Of a stretch of 64,000 nucleotides of DNA, positions 1 to 9,549 are shown in pieces. A program made the translations under genes and the position numbers. Source of the stretch: Gilichinskyi gelida. GTDB taxonomy: Bacteria > Acidobacteriota > Thermoanaerobaculia > Gp7-AA8. Within the stretch, counting starts at the first letter, position 1. Every line of letters starts with the position of its first letter. The notes under the pieces were generated by a model that was not told where the DNA came from, did no database searches, and saw only the letters and a list, made by a program, of their open reading frames with translations. Where the stretch lies: assembly GCA_038040385.1 (NCBI GenBank), contig JBBPII010000010.1, forward strand, positions 173,192 through 237,191. The letters are read 5' to 3'.

Positions 1-1320
1 GATCACCTGATGTTCCCCTTCCATCACGGCGACGTGATGTGGATGGAGAAAGACGATCCGGCCGCCGACATCCCGAAGATCACCATCCAGGACAACGGCG
101 CGATCGCCGATCGCATCCGCCAGCGCGGCGGCTGCTTCTGCGAGCGCCCCCTGCTCGCCGATCGCTTCACGGCGGGCGAGATCCCGCTCTACTCGTTCGT
201 CGCCGGACGCAACGATCCGGAGAACATCGAGCAGTGGGGCTACTTCTATGCCTTCGCCGAGCGGCCGGGCGTGCACGTACGCGAATTCATCGCCGAGGAC
301 CAGAGCGGCACGGGATACTGGCGCTTCCACGACCGCTATCAGTTCCAGCTCAGCACCGGCATGAACGGCGACCTGCCGAACGATTTCAAGTTCCAGTTCG
401 GCGGCGCGGTCTATCGCGACCCGAATGTGAGCCTCTTCTACTACGGCGCGTACGCGTCGTTCTTCGTCCTGCTGCCGCAGAAAGACACCCTCGGCGGGCG
501 GGCCTTCCCGCCGTTCCAGGGCAACGGCGGCGGACCGAGCGGCGGGCCGCTGTTCACGCTAAAGGGTCGCGAGATCGATCTGTTCTTTCATCCGACCGCG
601 GTGCGCCCCGGAACGATTCTCGTGCAGGGCGACACCGCATCGTTCGCCGGCTACTCGGCACCGACGCTGCCGTCGAAAATCTCGATCGACGTCACTGCAC
701 CCAGCGGCCGGGTGCGGACGATCAAGGGGCAGGCGAACAAGGTCGGATACTTCTACGACTCCGGCTACGACTTCGCGGTCGATGAGCCGGGGGTGTGGAA
801 GGCGAAGGTGAAGATCGTCTTCGACGGCGTGACTTCCGCGGGCCAGACCACCGCGCCGTTCCCTTCTGGCGACGTCCTCGGCTCGCGCGAGGGGGAGTTC
901 TACTTCTACGTGGTACGCGGCGACGCCGCGCCGCTCGCGCTCGCACCGATGCCGGCAGCCGTCCGACCCGCCGAGGGACCGATCACCTTCACCATCTCCC
1001 CGCCCGCCGGACTGGCCAACGTGCAGCTCACCTACACCACCACCATGCCGGGCTTCATCCTCGAAGAGGGCACGTCGACGGCGCTGCTCTACACCTACGA
1101 CGCCCCGCGCCTGGCGCGCGACTTCCCCAACCTCGATCTCTTCGACTCCGACGGCTTCGCCGGCGCCGACACCATCACCATCTCGCTGCTGCTCAGCGGC
1201 ACCGACGCCGCGGGCAAGCGTCAACACTTCGCGCGTCAGGTCGTGATTCAGGGCGAGGAGCTGCAGATGCCGGAGCAGACGGCAGCGCCGGCGCAAAAGC
1301 GGCGGAAGGCGGCGCGATGA
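1..1320 (+). CDS. Giant secreted protein, C-terminal part (5' end outside window)
   Basis: The reading frame is open from the first base and continues to TGA at 1318-1320, so the true start lies upstream; the ATG at position 10 is internal. The 439 residues visible align throughout with the last ~435 residues of the protein at 5732-9454. Shared blocks include FPFHxGDxMWM, PAADIPKI, GTGYWRF, FQFGGAVYR and FPPFQGNGGGPSGGP. The fold is unknown to me; the composition (Gly/Pro-rich, no membrane segment, beta-type repeats) suggests an exported surface protein. The two copies flank the sigma factor/kinase module, so they look like a segmental duplication. No catalytic motif is recognised. Confidence 0.75.
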   Translation, partial: DHLMFPFHHGDVMWMEKDDPAADIPKITIQDNGAIADRIRQRGGCFCERPLLADRFTAGEIPLYSFVAGRNDPENIEQWGYFYAFAERPGVHVREFIAEDQSGTGYWRFHDRYQFQLSTGMNGDLPNDFKFQFGGAVYRDPNVSLFYYGAYASFFVLLPQKDTLGGRAFPPFQGNGGGPSGGPLFTLKGREIDLFFHPTAVRPGTILVQGDTASFAGYSAPTLPSKISIDVTAPSGRVRTIKGQANKVGYFYDSGYDFAVDEPGVWKAKVKIVFDGVTSAGQTTAPFPSGDVLGSREGEFYFYVVRGDAAPLALAPMPAAVRPAEGPITFTISPPAGLANVQLTYTTTMPGFILEEGTSTALLYTYDAPRLARDFPNLDLFDSDGFAGADTITISLLLSGTDAAGKRQHFARQVVIQGEELQMPEQTAAPAQKRRKAAR

Positions 1321-1324
1321 CTCA

Positions 1325-4243
1325 TCAATCCTTCAGCCGGAAGCCCCACAGCGTCCGCTTGCGGGTGTACAGCCGCACCGAACGGTCGTGCTCACCGGAA
1401 ACGAGCCGCCGGCCGTCGGGCGAGAAGGCCACCGAGTACACCGGCGAGGCGTGCGTGCCGATGCGCGTCCGCAGGCTTCGCCGTTTGACATCCCACAGCA
1501 GGATCATCTTATCGTCGCCGGCCGAGGCGACGGTCGCGCCGTCGGGAGCGAAGGCCACCGACTTCACCCGCGCCGCGTGCCGCCCGAGGATGGCGATCTC
1601 GCGCAACGGGCTGACCGACCAGAGCCGCACCGCGCCCTGATCCTCACCGGTGACCAGCCACCGGCCGTCGGGAGAGAGGGCGACGCTGATCTGATTCGTA
1701 TTGGCCACTTCCCGGATTTCGACCCGACGCGCATTCTCGACGTCCCATAGCCCGACCCAGCCGTACGACATTGCGGCAGCCACCCGCCGTCCATCCGCGG
1801 AAAACGCCACGCCGTAAACATTGCCGTACGTCCAGTTTTTGCCTCCGGGATAAAACTCGATGACTGCGCGGCCGTCGGCGGTGTCAAAGACTCCGTGCGA
1901 ATTGGCCACCAGGCGGCCGTTCGGCGACAACGCCACAGAGTAGGACGGAAGGAGGGCCGGAGGCTTCATGACGAGCCGCGGCTCGCGCCGGGCGAGGTCC
2001 CACAGGATTGTGATTCCATCCTGATCGCTCGAGGCAAGCTGGCGGTCGCCGGAGAACGAGAGCGACGTTACCCGCGTTTGATGGTCCGTCAGCACGGCCT
2101 GCTTTCGTCCAAGCTCCGCGTCCCAGACGGTGACGGTTCGATCCTCGCCCGCCGACGCCACCCGCTTCCCATCCGGGGCAAAGGTGACGGCGCGAACCGA
2201 CCCGCTATGCTCGTTGAAGTTTCCCGCGCGCTCGCGCTCTGCCACGTTCCAGATCAGCACCGCGCCGTCGCCGTGCGCGGAGACCAGCCATCGTCCATCA
2301 GGGGAAAAGGCGACGCTCCACACGATGGCGGAATGCTCGAAGCGGGCGATCTTCTGCTGCGTCGCCGCGTCCCACAACAGGATGTCGTCGGCCGCGGTGG
2401 CGACCAGACGCCCGTCGGGCGAAAACGCCACCGACCGGCCGTGATCCTGGTGCGCGCGGTGACGACGGGCAATCAATTCATGCCTGGTCAGGTTCCCGGG
2501 CTGGGGGAAGCGATAGAAGAAGACGTTCCCCAAGGGGTCAATCGCTGCCAGCCGGTCCGCACCCGGCGACAACGCGATCCAGTTCATACCGTTTTGAACG
2601 TCGTTGGACAGCTCACCCCCGCCCAGTTCGTAAGCCGTCAATGAAGCGGAGGTGAGGACCTGACGGCCGTCCGGAGAGAAGACGAACGTTCCGTGCGGCG
2701 TACCGCGGGGCCATTCCTGAAGCGGCTCCCACCGGTCCGTCCTCCAGACCACGATCCGCACGTCGGGCTCCGCGCTGCCGGATACGAGCACCGTCGCCTT
2801 CGGCGAAAACGCCAGCGCGCCCACCTCGCCGTGAAGGTCGGTGAGCACACGGATCCTTTCCCACCGCTTGACGTCCCAGATGACGATCGTCCCGTCGGCA
2901 CCTCCCGTCGCCAGCCACCGCCCGTCGGGTGAGAACGCGATTTTGTGCGCCGGATGGTCCAGCGTCGCCACTCTCTCGCGCCGGGCGAAGTCCCACACGA
3001 TCACCTTGCCGTCCTCCGCGCAGGAGACCACCACCCGCCCATCGGGGGAAAAGATCGCCTGACGCGCCGCCGCCGAATGCCCGTCGCGCAATACCCGCTC
3101 GTCCCAGCCCTCGTTGACCGACAGCATCGCGGCGAACCCTGTGATGGTCAGCGCGGCGACGACGGCCAGGACGCTGAGCCCCACCATCCGGCGCGCCGTG
3201 CGGTTTTCCAGACGGCGCTTCAGCGCCTCCAGATCGTCCAGCAGCTCGGCGGCCGACGGGTAGCGTTGCTCGCGATCGGGTTGCAGCGCCTTGCGGACGA
3301 TCCGCTGCAAGGCTCGCGGGATCTGCTCCAACCGGCTGGCGCCGGCCGCGAAGCGCGATCCGGTGAGCATCTCGAAGAACACCAGGCCGAGCGAGTAGAG
3401 GTCGGTGCGTCCGTCGAGCGGCTCGCCGCGCGCCTGTTCGGGCGACATATAGCTCGCCGTCCCGAGGATTGCTCCCGGCACGGTGAGGTTGGCGCGGCTG
3501 TCGGCCTTCCCGGCGGGGAGAAGAGGGGCCAGCGTGGAGGGGTCGTCGTTCAGCTTGGCGATGCCGAAGTCGACGACCTTCACCAGGCCGTCGGAGCGGA
3601 CCATGATGTTCTCCGGCTTGATGTCGCGGTGAATGATCCACGCGGTGTGCGCCGCCTTCAGCGCCGCCGCAACCTGCATGGTGATGTCGAGCGCTTTCTC
3701 CACCGTCAACTTGCGCGGTCTCTCATCGTCGTCCGTCATCAGGTCGCGCAGGCTCATTCCCTCCACGCGCTCGGTGACGATGAAATGCGTCTCCTCGGCG
3801 TGCACGATCTCGAAGATGGTGATGATGTTCGGATGATTGAGCCGCGACGCGGCGAAGGCTTCCTGTTCCAACCGTCGCACGCGCTCCGGGTCGGCGGTGA
3901 ACTCGGCCGGCAGGACCTTCAGGGCCACGGTGCGCTGCAGGCTTTCGTCGCGCGCCTCATGGACCTCACCCATTCCGCCCGCGCCGATTTTTCCCTCGAT
4001 CCGGTAACGGCCGATCCGACGCCCGCTGAGCGGGAGCTCCAGCGCATGAGGGGCAAACGCGGCGATGGCCGGAGACTCCAGCAGCGGGGCGTCGGCTTCC
4101 TGTCCGAGGAGCGCTTCGAGCTCGCGCAACAACTCTTCGTCGCCGCCGCAGGCGCGGCTCAGGAATGACGCGCGCTGGTCAGGTTCAAGGTCCAGCGCGG
4201 CCTGAAGCAGGCCCTCAATCTGATCCCACCGCGCCTGTTTCAT
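1325..4243 (-). CDS. Membrane-bound Ser/Thr protein kinase with C-terminal WD40 propeller
   Basis: 972 aa. Residues ~80-340 form a Hanks-type kinase: glycine loop GAGGMGEV (88-95), catalytic Lys109 in VALKVL, HRDIKPEN (205-212), DFG (225-227) and SPEQARG. One membrane helix (~353-375) separates it from ~590 residues of WD40-type repeats (recurring FSPDGR...VxxWD), enough for two propellers. The N-terminal ~75 residues are a helical segment typical of acidobacterial/planctomycete PknB-like kinases. The cytosolic kinase is therefore joined to a sensor or scaffold propeller on the other side of the membrane. It overlaps the upstream sigma-factor gene by 29 bp, so translation is probably coupled and the kinase may act on, or be controlled with, that sigma factor (inference). 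Confidence 0.93.
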   Translation of the reverse strand: MKQARWDQIEGLLQAALDLEPDQRASFLSRACGGDEELLRELEALLGQEADAPLLESPAIAAFAPHALELPLSGRRIGRYRIEGKIGAGGMGEVHEARDESLQRTVALKVLPAEFTADPERVRRLEQEAFAASRLNHPNIITIFEIVHAEETHFIVTERVEGMSLRDLMTDDDERPRKLTVEKALDITMQVAAALKAAHTAWIIHRDIKPENIMVRSDGLVKVVDFGIAKLNDDPSTLAPLLPAGKADSRANLTVPGAILGTASYMSPEQARGEPLDGRTDLYSLGLVFFEMLTGSRFAAGASRLEQIPRALQRIVRKALQPDREQRYPSAAELLDDLEALKRRLENRTARRMVGLSVLAVVAALTITGFAAMLSVNEGWDERVLRDGHSAAARQAIFSPDGRVVVSCAEDGKVIVWDFARRERVATLDHPAHKIAFSPDGRWLATGGADGTIVIWDVKRWERIRVLTDLHGEVGALAFSPKATVLVSGSAEPDVRIVVWRTDRWEPLQEWPRGTPHGTFVFSPDGRQVLTSASLTAYELGGGELSNDVQNGMNWIALSPGADRLAAIDPLGNVFFYRFPQPGNLTRHELIARRHRAHQDHGRSVAFSPDGRLVATAADDILLWDAATQQKIARFEHSAIVWSVAFSPDGRWLVSAHGDGAVLIWNVAERERAGNFNEHSGSVRAVTFAPDGKRVASAGEDRTVTVWDAELGRKQAVLTDHQTRVTSLSFSGDRQLASSDQDGITILWDLARREPRLVMKPPALLPSYSVALSPNGRLVANSHGVFDTADGRAVIEFYPGGKNWTYGNVYGVAFSADGRRVAAAMSYGWVGLWDVENARRVEIREVANTNQISVALSPDGRWLVTGEDQGAVRLWSVSPLREIAILGRHAARVKSVAFAPDGATVASAGDDKMILLWDVKRRSLRTRIGTHASPVYSVAFSPDGRRLVSGEHDRSVRLYTRKRTLWGFRLKD

Positions 4244-4820
4244 CGCCGGCCTCGCTCAGGGCGCGCATCAGCCAGAGCTTCGCTGTGCGCCATTCGCGCT
4301 TCACGATGTCGTTCGAGACGCCGAGGACGGCGCCGGTCTCTTCGATGGTGAGCCCGCCGAAGAACCGCATCTCCACCACCCGCCCTTTGCGCGGCGCGAA
4401 TTGCGTCAGGCGGTCCAGCGCCTCGTCGAGGACGAGCAGGTCGACGTGCCGCTCGGGCGAGGCGACGTTGGCCTCCTCCAGTGTGACGCGCACGGCGTCA
4501 CCGCCGCGTTTCTGAAAGTGGCGCTTGCGCGCTTCGTCGACCAGCACGCGCCGCATCAGTTGCGTGGCCACGGCGAAGAAGTGCGCGCGGTCGCGCCACT
4601 GCACCCGGTTCGATCGCACCAGCCGCAAATAGGCTTCGTGCACCAGGCCGGTGGTCTGCAGAGTGTTCCCGGCGCGCTCGCCTCGCAGGCAGCGCCGCGC
4701 CAGCGTCCGCATCTCGCGATAGACGAGAGGGATCAGCCGGTCCAACGCCGACTCGTCGCCACCCCGCCACTCGATCAGTAGCTGCGTGACGCCTTCTGGA
4801 ACCAGAGCGGCCATCGACAT
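4215..4820 (-). CDS. ECF-type RNA polymerase sigma factor (TIGR02999-like)
   Basis: About 201 aa. The sequence VTQLLxxWRxGDExALDRLIPLVYREM, followed by TTGLVHEAYLRL and RAHFFAVATQLMRRVLVDEAR, is typical of region 2 in the Sig-70_X6/TIGR02999 group. Region 4 follows (EMRFFGGLTIEETGAVLGVS then an HTH ending VKREWRTAKLWL). This group is common in Acidobacteria and Planctomycetes and usually sits beside eukaryotic-like kinase genes, as here. I chose the ATG at 4820; a GTG at 4838 would add six residues and no clear ribosome site decides between them. No anti-sigma gene is visible, so the adjacent kinase may supply regulation (inference). Confidence 0.92.
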   Translation of the reverse strand: MSMAALVPEGVTQLLIEWRGGDESALDRLIPLVYREMRTLARRCLRGERAGNTLQTTGLVHEAYLRLVRSNRVQWRDRAHFFAVATQLMRRVLVDEARKRHFQKRGGDAVRVTLEEANVASPERHVDLLVLDEALDRLTQFAPRKGRVVEMRFFGGLTIEETGAVLGVSNDIVKREWRTAKLWLMRALSEAGDETGAVGSD

Positions 4821-4977
4821 TCTTCGCGCCCCACCCACCGATCCAGCCTCGATTCGCGCCTAATGGCATGAGCGGCCGGGGCGGCGGAAGCAGGGTATCG
4901 CTTCGTCTGTGTGATGAACGGCCGAAGTGTACGCCCCGCCTCGACCGCGATCAACGAATGCGAACAGGAGGTCGCGA

Positions 4978-5679
4978 GTGAAACGCTTCATCGGTTCTCT
5001 GGTTTCTCTGCTCCTCGTGCTGCTCATCGGCTGCGCCTCGGGCGGCGGCATCGCCCCCAATCGCGGCGAAATCTCCAAGTTGAAGGATTCCGGCTCCGCG
5101 GTTCGCGCCATCACGTACACCCCCGCGCCATTCGTGTTGATGTCGGCCGGCAAGGTGGCCGCCGGGAGTCTCTTCGGCATCGTCGGCGGCGCGGTGGCGG
5201 GGAACTCGATGCAGAAGGCAGGTCAGGAGATGATCGCCGCATATGCGGTGGAAGATCCGGCGGTCGCCGTGCGGGATCGGGTGGCCGGCACGCTGGCCTC
5301 CGAGTTCGGCCTTGAGCCGGCGGCCGACACCGCGCCGGCATCCGATGCCCTCCCGGATTTGAAGGGACGATTCGGCGATGGAACCGTGCTCGATACCCGC
5401 ACCTTGGGGTGGCAGCTCATCTACTACCCCAGCGATTGGAGCCACCACTACCTGATCTATGCGGGCCGCGCTCGGTTGCTCCGGCTCAGCGACGGAAAGG
5501 TGCTGTGGGAGAACAGGTGCTTCCGCAAGCTGCCAGACCCGAAGGGAAGCCGGCGGACGGTGGACGAGTATCGGGCGAACAACGGTGAGCTGCTGAAGCA
5601 GAAAGTGCAGGAGGCCGGCGCCGGCTGCGCGGAGGAGCTGATCGCACACCTCACGGGGCGGCCCGCCGTGGCGCGGTGA
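4978..5679 (+). CDS. Lipoprotein of unknown function
   Basis: 233 aa with a GTG start chosen because AGGAGG at 4966-4971 sits six bases before it; an upstream in-frame ATG at 4927 lacks such a site and would put 17 residues before the signal peptide. The N-terminus KRFIGSLVSLLLVLLIGCASG is a lipoprotein signal with lipobox LIGC, so the mature protein is probably anchored through a lipidated Cys. The rest is mixed alpha/beta with a conserved-looking WQLIYYPSDWSHHYLIYAGRARLLRLSDGKVLW stretch split here over two lines of sense: WQLIYYPSDW, then YAGRARLLRLSDG. I do not recognise a family. It is divergent from the sigma factor gene. Confidence 0.8.
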   Translation: MKRFIGSLVSLLLVLLIGCASGGGIAPNRGEISKLKDSGSAVRAITYTPAPFVLMSAGKVAAGSLFGIVGGAVAGNSMQKAGQEMIAAYAVEDPAVAVRDRVAGTLASEFGLEPAADTAPASDALPDLKGRFGDGTVLDTRTLGWQLIYYPSDWSHHYLIYAGRARLLRLSDGKVLWENRCFRKLPDPKGSRRTVDEYRANNGELLKQKVQEAGAGCAEELIAHLTGRPAVAR

Positions 5680-5718
5680 CGAGGACCGCGCGCTGACTTC
5701 AGGCCTGGCGCGAGCGGG

Positions 5719-5731
5719 TATCATTCGGCGC
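5719..5731 (+). promoter_or_regulatory. Probable -10 element of a leaderless promoter
   Basis: TATCAT at 5719-5724 lies seven bases before the GTG at 5732, with no purine-rich ribosome site between. This spacing places the transcription start at or next to the start codon. No good -35 box is visible. Several other genes here show the same layout. Confidence 0.4.
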
Positions 5732-8700
5732 GTGGCGTTGACCGGCCGCCTCTGCGCACTCGCGCTATCCCTCGCTGCGCCACTGGCGGCGCAAACGGTC
5801 CACGTCACCGGCACGGTGACGGCGAGCGGCACGCCGGTGGCCAACGCGCAGGTGCGCATCGGATCGACGACGCTCGTCAGCGACGCCGCCGGCCGTTTCG
5901 CCGCAGACCTCGGGCAATCGAACGTGGAGATCATCGTCGATCCGCCGGCGGGCAGCGGCCTGCTGCAGACGCGCCTGCAGAACGTGCCGATCGACCGCGA
6001 CATGCAACTGCGCGTCCTCATGCGGCGGCCGGTGCGGATCAGCGGCCGCGTGGCGGTGACGGAGGGCGTCGGCCTCCCTTCCCTCGAGCTCTGGAGTCTC
6101 ACCAGCGAGCGGCACTTCAGCTTCGGCGCTCCCGGCAACGGCGAATTCATGGTCGAGGTGCCGTCGGACGTCTACGCCGTCTATGGCATCGCGAGATTTC
6201 CGCTCTATCGGATCAAGCGGGTGAACGTCGACGCGCGCAACGGCGACGTCTTCGGCCTCAACATCGAGGCGCCGGTCGTCGACGAGACCCTCCTCCCGCC
6301 CGCCCCGCCCGTCGCGGCGAAGATCAGCGTCTCCGCCTCCGACGCCGAGGGGATGGCCACCGTGTCGGGCGCGGCGGGGGCGGCGGAGCCGCTCAGCGCC
6401 GTCGCCGTCGGGAACCTCCAGACCAATCAGCTCAACTTCACCGTCGCCGCCGCCGACGGCAGCTTCGCGCTGCCGCTCTTCGCCCCGCCCGGATCGGTGC
6501 TGGAGATCAAGCACGACGCCACCGGCCGCTTCGTGCCGCAGACCTCCGGCGCGAACAACATCTTCGAAGGGGCGACCGGCACCCTGGTCTACGTCCCCAT
6601 CCCGGCCGGAACGTTCTCCGTCATGCAACTCCTCGGCGTCGGGCAGGTGCAGACCTCACTCGGCGTCTCCGAAGTCATCGGCAACGAGTCGCTGTTCGTC
6701 GTCCGCTTCACCGGCGCGGCGCCGAAGCGCGACTACAAGGCCGGCGACAGCATCTCGCTCAGCGGCACCATGTCGCTGTTCGGCAAGACGCCGATCGCCG
6801 ATCCGGCGGCGCTGAAGATGATCGGTTTCCTCTCGCTGTTCCGCTATTTCGACGCGGACGGCCACGAGCGGCGCGTCGACAACGACTTCGTCTCCGGCAT
6901 CCTCACGCCGACCGGCCTGCCGATCGGAGAGCTGACCAGCCCCCTGAATCTCTTCCCGAACATGGTCGTCGGCCCGCTGACCCGCGCCGGCGGCCACTAC
7001 GAGGCGGCGTTTACGCTCAGCGTGCCGACCCCTTCCGATCTTCCAGCGGGCCTGTACCGCCCCGCGCTCTCCTTCCGCATCGAGAATCTCCCGCGTCTCA
7101 TCCGCACCTTCGACGAACCGTCGGCACTCTTCACCATCAACGAGCTCCGCCCGCCCGGCCTGTCGATGATCCGCATCGGACAACCGCGCGCACCGAAGCT
7201 GGACTGGGTCGTCGGCCTCGACGATTTCTCCAACGGCGTGCGCGGCACCATCGCCGTCGAAGACCGCGGCGCGTTCGGCATCGCCTCGCACGTCATCACC
7301 AATACCGATACCTTCATCCTGCCGATGGTGGAGCCGCGCTCGGGCAAGCGGTATCGCTACAAGCTCGAGCCGTTCGCGCCGATGCTGTCGCGCAGCGCGA
7401 CCAACGGCTCGATGGCCGAGGTGCCGCACGTACCGCTGAAGTTCCCCTCGGGAACGCTGCGCGTGATCGTGACGAAGCCCGACGGCGTCGTCGACGATCT
7501 CGGCAGCGCTCCGTTCGCCCAGGCGTCGCTGAAGACGCCGGTGACCCGCGCGCTGAACACCATCGCCGGCGCGTCGAACCACGTCACCGATTTTCTGCAG
7601 CTGACGACGATGGACCCGAAGTTCGATTACCAGTTCTCGCAGTACGGACTGCATCGGATCTCGATGACCGGCTCGATCGAGGATCTCGACGGCAACGTCT
7701 ACACCGGCGGCGGCACGTACGAGGTGTGGGTGGCGCGCACGCTCGACCTCGACACCGGCGTGATCGCCGGCGCGCCGTTCGAAGTGGGCGACGCCTTCTC
7801 GCCGGCCGTCGTGTTGCAGCCGGGCGTCGCCGCGGACGTCGAGGTCACCGTAAAGATCATCGGCGCACCAACGACGGTCACGAGGCGGCTCAACGGACGG
7901 GCGAACCGCTTCGGCCTCTTCGCGCCGGCGGAGGCGATGGCCATCACGGCCGCGGGAGAGTATCGCGTCGACGTCATCGCCCGCTACCTCGACGAGCAGG
8001 GCGTGCTCTGGATGGGCGCCATGACCGCGGGCGGCGTCGTGGAGACGCCGAATTCGCCGCTGATCGCGCACGGGCGGCGCGGTTTCGATCTCGCCGACGG
8101 CCCGCAGAACCAGTGGTTCCGCGTGCCCGACGCGCGCACCGGCGGCGACCATGTGATGTTCCCCTTCCACCGCGGCGACATCATGTGGATGTCGAAAGGC
8201 GATCCCGCCGCCGACATCCCGAAGATCAGCGTGCAGGATCCGCTCGGAGCGTTCGCGGCGCGCGTGCGCGCGCGGTCGCAGAGCAACAAGTTCGAACAAC
8301 CGCGCGACATCGAGGCGCGCATCACCGCAGGGGAGATCCCGCTCTTCTCGAGCACGCCGCCGTCGAAATCGGCGATCGAGCCGGAGCATGTCGACCAGTG
8401 GGCGTACTTTTACGCCGCGGCGAGCAAGCCAGGGGTACACGTACGCGAGCTCATCTCCGGCGATTTCAGCGGCACCGGCTATTGGCGCTTCACCGGCGAC
8501 AACTACAGCTTCCAGCTCGGCACCGGCAACGGTGGCGACCTGCCGAACGACATCAAGTTCCAGTTCGGCGGTGCGGTTTACCGCAACGAGAACGACGGCT
8601 TCCGCTGGTACGGCGGCTACGCATCGCTGTTCGTCATGCTGCCGGACAACGACCGGGTCGGCCGCGTCTTCCCGCCGTTCCAGGGCAACGGCGGCGGTCC

Positions 8701-9454
8701 GAGCGGCGGGCCGATCCTGCGCCTCAACGGCAAGGACGTCGACCTCTTCTTCCACCTCACCGCGCTGCGGCCGGGATCGATCCTGGTGCGCGGCGACAAC
8801 GTCTCGTTCGCCGGCCATGTGGCGCCGACACTCGGCTCGAAGGTCGACATCCACGTCATCGCCCCCAGCGGCCGGGAGCGTGTCGTCGCCGGTGCGACGA
8901 ACAAGTTCGGCTGGTTCTACCAGCCCGACCTCGACTTCGCCGCCGACGAGAGCGGTATCTGGCGCGTGCGGGTGAAGGTGACCAACGACGGCGCGACCTC
9001 CGCCGGCCCACTGCAGCCTCCCTTCCCCACCGGCGACGTCCTCGGCTCGCGCAACGGCGAGTTCAATTTCTACGTGGTCGACGGCGCCGCCCCGCCCCTC
9101 GACGTCACCGTCCCGCCGCGTTTCCCCCCGCTCAACCAACCGATCGATTTCACCGCCCCCGGCGTGGAGCTCACCACCACCGTCACCGCCGCCGGCTACA
9201 TCCTCCACGAGTCGACGACGCCGTCGATGCGATACACCTACGACCTCTCCGCGCTGTCGAGCACCTTCCCCAACCTCGACCGCTTCGACCAGGACGGCAA
9301 GCTCGCCGTCGACACCGTAACGCTCACCTTCTTCGCCCGCGGCGCCGACGGCAAGTTCCGCGCGCGGCAGCTCACCCTGCAGGGCGAGGAGCTGCAGGTG
9401 CCGGAGCAGCGGGCGGTACCCGCGCAGCCGCGGCGGCGCGCCACGCACCGCTGA
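5732..9454 (+). CDS. Giant secreted protein with N-terminal carboxypeptidase-regulatory-like domain
   Basis: 1240 aa from GTG. Residues 1-20 are a Sec signal peptide (ALSLAAPLAAQ). Residues ~22-110 (VTGTVTASGTPVANAQVRIG...) resemble the carboxypeptidase-regulatory/CarboxypepD_reg beta-sandwich. The remaining ~1100 residues contain no motif I recognise; they appear beta-rich and extracellular. The last ~435 residues are closely similar to the partial protein at 1-1320, showing paralogy. The start codon follows a TATCAT box by seven bases, implying a leaderless message. It converges with the cytochrome gene at 9548, and a GC-rich palindromic element fills the gap. Function unknown; attachment or surface-layer roles are possible but unsupported. 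Confidence 0.85.
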   Translation: MALTGRLCALALSLAAPLAAQTVHVTGTVTASGTPVANAQVRIGSTTLVSDAAGRFAADLGQSNVEIIVDPPAGSGLLQTRLQNVPIDRDMQLRVLMRRPVRISGRVAVTEGVGLPSLELWSLTSERHFSFGAPGNGEFMVEVPSDVYAVYGIARFPLYRIKRVNVDARNGDVFGLNIEAPVVDETLLPPAPPVAAKISVSASDAEGMATVSGAAGAAEPLSAVAVGNLQTNQLNFTVAAADGSFALPLFAPPGSVLEIKHDATGRFVPQTSGANNIFEGATGTLVYVPIPAGTFSVMQLLGVGQVQTSLGVSEVIGNESLFVVRFTGAAPKRDYKAGDSISLSGTMSLFGKTPIADPAALKMIGFLSLFRYFDADGHERRVDNDFVSGILTPTGLPIGELTSPLNLFPNMVVGPLTRAGGHYEAAFTLSVPTPSDLPAGLYRPALSFRIENLPRLIRTFDEPSALFTINELRPPGLSMIRIGQPRAPKLDWVVGLDDFSNGVRGTIAVEDRGAFGIASHVITNTDTFILPMVEPRSGKRYRYKLEPFAPMLSRSATNGSMAEVPHVPLKFPSGTLRVIVTKPDGVVDDLGSAPFAQASLKTPVTRALNTIAGASNHVTDFLQLTTMDPKFDYQFSQYGLHRISMTGSIEDLDGNVYTGGGTYEVWVARTLDLDTGVIAGAPFEVGDAFSPAVVLQPGVAADVEVTVKIIGAPTTVTRRLNGRANRFGLFAPAEAMAITAAGEYRVDVIARYLDEQGVLWMGAMTAGGVVETPNSPLIAHGRRGFDLADGPQNQWFRVPDARTGGDHVMFPFHRGDIMWMSKGDPAADIPKISVQDPLGAFAARVRARSQSNKFEQPRDIEARITAGEIPLFSSTPPSKSAIEPEHVDQWAYFYAAASKPGVHVRELISGDFSGTGYWRFTGDNYSFQLGTGNGGDLPNDIKFQFGGAVYRNENDGFRWYGGYASLFVMLPDNDRVGRVFPPFQGNGGGPSGGPILRLNGKDVDLFFHLTALRPGSILVRGDNVSFAGHVAPTLGSKVDIHVIAPSGRERVVAGATNKFGWFYQPDLDFAADESGIWRVRVKVTNDGATSAGPLQPPFPTGDVLGSRNGEFNFYVVDGAAPPLDVTVPPRFPPLNQPIDFTAPGVELTTTVTAAGYILHESTTPSMRYTYDLSALSSTFPNLDRFDQDGKLAVDTVTLTFFARGADGKFRARQLTLQGEELQVPEQRAVPAQPRRRATHR

Positions 9455-9456
9455 TC

Positions 9457-9549
9457 GGAGCGCCGGCGTCCTCGCCGGCTGGCGCGGCGGCGTCCCGCCG
9501 CCGCAGGCGGGGACGCCTGCGGTCCAGCCGCCGGGACAGCGGCGCTCCT
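9457..9549. repeat. Composite GC-rich palindromic element (family A, copy 1)
   Basis: Terminal arms GGAGCGCCG (9457-9465) and CGGCGCTCC (9540-9548) enclose several smaller hairpins, including GGCGGCGTCCCGCCGCC and CAGGCGGGGACGCCTG. It sits exactly between two convergent stop codons and could fold as a bidirectional terminator. A copy in opposite orientation lies at 48951-49061 and a related element at 39393-39494. Confidence 0.75.
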
